Shown here: one piece after another, positions 62,108 through 64,000 of the stretch | Layout: every line of letters begins with the position of its first letter | Numbering within the stretch: position 1 is the first letter of the stretch | Source: Halococcus qingdaonensis | GTDB lineage: Archaea; Halobacteriota; Halobacteria; Halobacteriales; Halococcaceae | Reading direction: 5' to 3' | NCBI RefSeq assembly: GCF_024508235.1 | Contig: NZ_CP101943.1 | Span: 2,453,112-2,517,111 of the forward strand | Length of the DNA stretch: 64,000 nt | Position numbers and translations under genes: made by a program | The notes under the pieces: generated by a model | Seen by the model: only the letters and a program-made list of their open reading frames with translations | What the model was told of the DNA's origin: nothing | Databases searched by the model: none

Positions 62108-62520
62108 CCGCGATACCGATACCACGCGGCGATGAACAGCGCCACCAGGAACAGTGCGATGTAGCCGTACAGTGCACCTGCGAGTTCCGGAGGAGCCGTG
62201 TAGATTCCGGCCCACGCCAGCACTCTAGTGGCTGACGCGCCAATGACCAATACCGCCGCGAAAACATTCAGTGTGGTCATCGCTGTGCGTCGTTCGAGTT
62301 CTTGATCGCGCTCGTCGAACAGTGTCAGGGAGGTGCTGCGCCAGATCGCGAGGACGCTGATGATCCCAAGCCAGTACACTGCTTCGCCAACGAATGGATA
62401 GCCGATCGATCTGAGGACAAGGCCGATGGCGACGCCGGCGAGGAGTACACCGACCATCACACGTCGGTAACGGCGTCTCTTCGTGAAGCGCTTCCGTCCG
62501 GTTGTTTCGGTTTGTGTCAT
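62104..62520 (-). CDS. DUF2178-like membrane protein
   Basis: 138 residues. A basic N-terminus (RKRFTKRRRYRR) and four hydrophobic segments, with a cytoplasmic loop LFDERDQELERRTAM typical of DUF2178 (x-DERD-x-x-x). The DUF2178/XRE pairing is common in archaea and Firmicutes; function unknown. Translated together with the HTH gene. Confidence 0.85.
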   Translation of the reverse strand: MTQTETTGRKRFTKRRRYRRVMVGVLLAGVAIGLVLRSIGYPFVGEAVYWLGIISVLAIWRSTSLTLFDERDQELERRTAMTTLNVFAAVLVIGASATRVLAWAGIYTAPPELAGALYGYIALFLVALFIAAWYRYRG

Positions 62521-62529
62521 GGTTCGTGT

Positions 62530-62578
62530 GTAAAGCAAACGTTCCGTAAAGCTCGCTTTACAGTAAAGCGTATTTTAC
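62530..62578 (-). promoter_or_regulatory. Operator array upstream of the DUF2178/HTH operon
   Basis: Two 16-base inverted repeats, GTAAAGCTCGCTTTAC (62546-62561) and GTAAAGCGTATTTTAC (62563-62578), start 17 bases apart. A third GTAAAGC half-site is at 62530, 16 bases before the first. They span about 10-58 bases before the ATG, where the promoter must lie. Likely sites for the co-encoded HTH protein. Confidence 0.7.
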
Positions 62579-62664
62579 ACACCATGATAAATCTGTCGCT
62601 GTTTGATCTCTGGCTCAGAACGGTCGATCGTACCCGAAACAGAGGCCAATGCTCGTCGACCCAC

Positions 62665-64000
62665 TCAGGGCGTCGGCGGGTCGCCGTCGTAGGCCGCGTG
62701 ATCGGAGTAGAAGTTGAGCATGGCGAACTTGAGCTTCTCCGGCGCGACGTCGAGCAGTTCGGCGCGTTCCTCCTCGGGGAACGTCTCGCGGACGCCGTAC
62801 TTGCCCATCTCTCGTCGGCCGCGCTCGGTGTAACGCGCGTCGAGCAGCGCGCGCACGCCGATCTCCTCGGGCGAGCGCAGCACACGCCCGAGCGCCTGCC
62901 GCGTCTTGCGGATGGTGGGGATCTCGACGGCGTACTGCCAGCCAGCGCCGTAGGCGGCGTCGTAGGCGTCCTCGACGGCTTCGAGGCGATCGTCGAGATG
63001 CGGGTAGGGGACGCCGACCACGACGACAGTGTGGGCGTCGTTGCCGTCGAAACTCACGCCCTCGGCGAGCGTGCCCCACAGTGAGGTGAAGAGTGCGCCA
63101 TGCTCGCCGGCGGCGAACCGCTCGCGCAGCGGCTCGACGGCCTCGCCCGGTTCGTCGAGATACGTCGTCGCGTTCGTCGCGGCGGCGACCCGATCGTGAT
63201 AGCGCTCGGCCTCGCTGTAACTCGGGAAGAAGAGGAGCGTGTTGCCCGGCGTGAACCGGATCGCGTCGTCGAGCGTGTCGGTGATCGTTCGCTGCACATC
63301 CGTGTCGTCGCGCTCGCTGGCGAACAGCGCCGGCGTGTCGACGGCGAAGGTCCGGCGGCGCTCCTCGGGAAACGTGAGCCCGTAGGCCATCGTTTCCGGC
63401 TCTTCCAGCCCGAGCACGTCGGTGACGACGTCGAACGGCCGCAGCGTCGCGCTCATCAGCACGCTCGCGTGCAGGTTCGCAAAGAGCGGTTCGGTCACGT
63501 CGCGCGGGATCGACGCGAACGACTCCGCACGACCGTAGACCCCGTCGGGCCCCTCGCGCACCGAGATCACGGGATGGCGACCACCGGATGCGCCGTCTTC
63601 GAGCCACGATTCGACGAACCGAGCTGTTTGAAGGGTCTGACACTCTTTCCGGACCTGTGTCTCGCCGTTACGGTATTTCTGGTCGTACTCCCGATCGAGG
63701 GCTGCTCCAAGCGCGAGCGCTGCCTCGACGTCACCCTCGATACCCTGCCCAGTGTAGGCATCGAGAAAGGCGAGCGTGAGGTCGTCGCGCCCCTCGCTGT
63801 TGGCGATCTCCAGGTCCTCCCAGTCCTCGCCGATCTGCTCGCGCTCGCCGAAGCCCAATTCCTCGTCGTAGGTCGAAACGAGCGCCTTCCGGAAGGCGCT
63901 CACGACGTTTCTCGCCTGTGCGGCCCGCGGGTCGTCGCTGTCGTCGCACTCGGCGAGGGCGCTATCGAGAGTCGTCTCGGTGAGTGTTCGGGTGGCGTGT
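62665..64000 (-). CDS. Rad3/XPD-like ATP-dependent helicase, N-terminus outside window
   Basis: The C-terminal 445 residues of a superfamily 2 helicase; the frame is open to base 64000. Visible motifs: VLMSATLRPFD (motif III-like), LLFFPSYSEAERY, FTSLWGTLAEGVSFDG and the terminal arginine motif RQALGRVLRSPEE. Related to XPD/DinG repair helicases. The Fe-S cysteines and Walker A are beyond the window edge. The ending is short, and the next gene upstream on this strand cannot be seen. Confidence 0.88.
   Translation of the reverse strand, partial: HATRTLTETTLDSALAECDDSDDPRAAQARNVVSAFRKALVSTYDEELGFGEREQIGEDWEDLEIANSEGRDDLTLAFLDAYTGQGIEGDVEAALALGAALDREYDQKYRNGETQVRKECQTLQTARFVESWLEDGASGGRHPVISVREGPDGVYGRAESFASIPRDVTEPLFANLHASVLMSATLRPFDVVTDVLGLEEPETMAYGLTFPEERRRTFAVDTPALFASERDDTDVQRTITDTLDDAIRFTPGNTLLFFPSYSEAERYHDRVAAATNATTYLDEPGEAVEPLRERFAAGEHGALFTSLWGTLAEGVSFDGNDAHTVVVVGVPYPHLDDRLEAVEDAYDAAYGAGWQYAVEIPTIRKTRQALGRVLRSPEEIGVRALLDARYTERGRREMGKYGVRETFPEEERAELLDVAPEKLKFAMLNFYSDHAAYDGDPPTP

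Noticed and set aside
1-64000. tRNA, rRNA and CRISPR
   Set aside because: I saw no TTC-type tRNA arm with acceptor pairing, no rRNA sequence, and no regularly spaced repeats.

Overview
The window is a chromosomal segment of a halophilic archaeon of the class Halobacteria. The support is direct: GC-rich DNA, acidic proteins, a [2Fe-2S] halo-ferredoxin with the acidic N-terminal insertion, a SAMP2-type ubiquitin-like modifier, a TatC gene divergent from a fused double TatC, halocyanin domains, the archaeal PolD large subunit with an intein, an Orc1/Cdc6 protein, an ISH3-family insertion sequence, and several TATA boxes 23-31 bases before an ATG (leaderless transcription). I cannot fix the genus from sequence alone. 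I see no rRNA, tRNA, CRISPR array or prophage.

Layout. 0-6 kb: end of an MFS transporter, a zinc microprotein, and a tightly coupled leftward formate dehydrogenase operon (NuoF-like, NuoG-like and FdhF subunits plus a small zinc/membrane protein). 6-13 kb: alaS, TspO, an SLC13 transporter with TrkA-C domains, rfcS, and a SAMP2-GNAT pair. 13-15.5 kb: a gene-poor zone with a complete ISH3-family element (13-bp inverted repeats, 5-bp target duplication). 15.5-20 kb: MFS transporter, truncated globin, and a Tat-exported copper pair (two-domain halocyanin and two-domain multicopper oxidase). 20-31 kb: two phosphohexomutases, GIY-YIG protein, two zinc microproteins, LarB, a 55-residue histone-fold-like protein, an ABC exporter, a phosphatase, small membrane or lipoproteins, and LarE. 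31-42 kb: MutS-like HhH ATPase, MaoC-like protein, cystathionine gamma-synthase-type enzyme, Tat-exported gamma-glutamyltransferase, an SDR, Orc1/Cdc6, TatC and the TatC-TatC fusion. 42-51 kb: queuosine-precursor-type transporter with a coupled 13-codon leader ORF, hisB-ACT-IMPACT operon, hisA, PiT permease, ferredoxin, SDR, M29 aminopeptidase, a conserved small acidic protein, NifU-like protein. 51-64 kb: NhaP-type antiporter, sulfatase-like protein with Thr at the nucleophile position, PanE with a zinc-ribbon partner, GAF/HTH pair, PolD large subunit with intein, PPC protein, DUF2178-like/HTH pair with a repeated operator, and a truncated Rad3/XPD-like helicase.

How genes fit together. TatC and the TatC fusion match at least three Tat-type precursors here (halocyanin, multicopper oxidase, gamma-glutamyltransferase). 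The halocyanin and oxidase are adjacent and probably exchange electrons. LarB and LarE are two of the three enzymes for the nickel-pincer nucleotide; LarC and a lactate racemase are not in the window. No obvious defence island or new multi-gene system was found. The signals I consider most worth checking are the operator array before the DUF2178-like/HTH pair, the minimal histone-fold protein, the degenerate second halocyanin domain beside a multicopper oxidase with two blue-copper sites, the divergent formate dehydrogenase NuoF-like subunit, the PolD intein with a probable HTH, and the leaderless mini-ORF coupled to the transporter.
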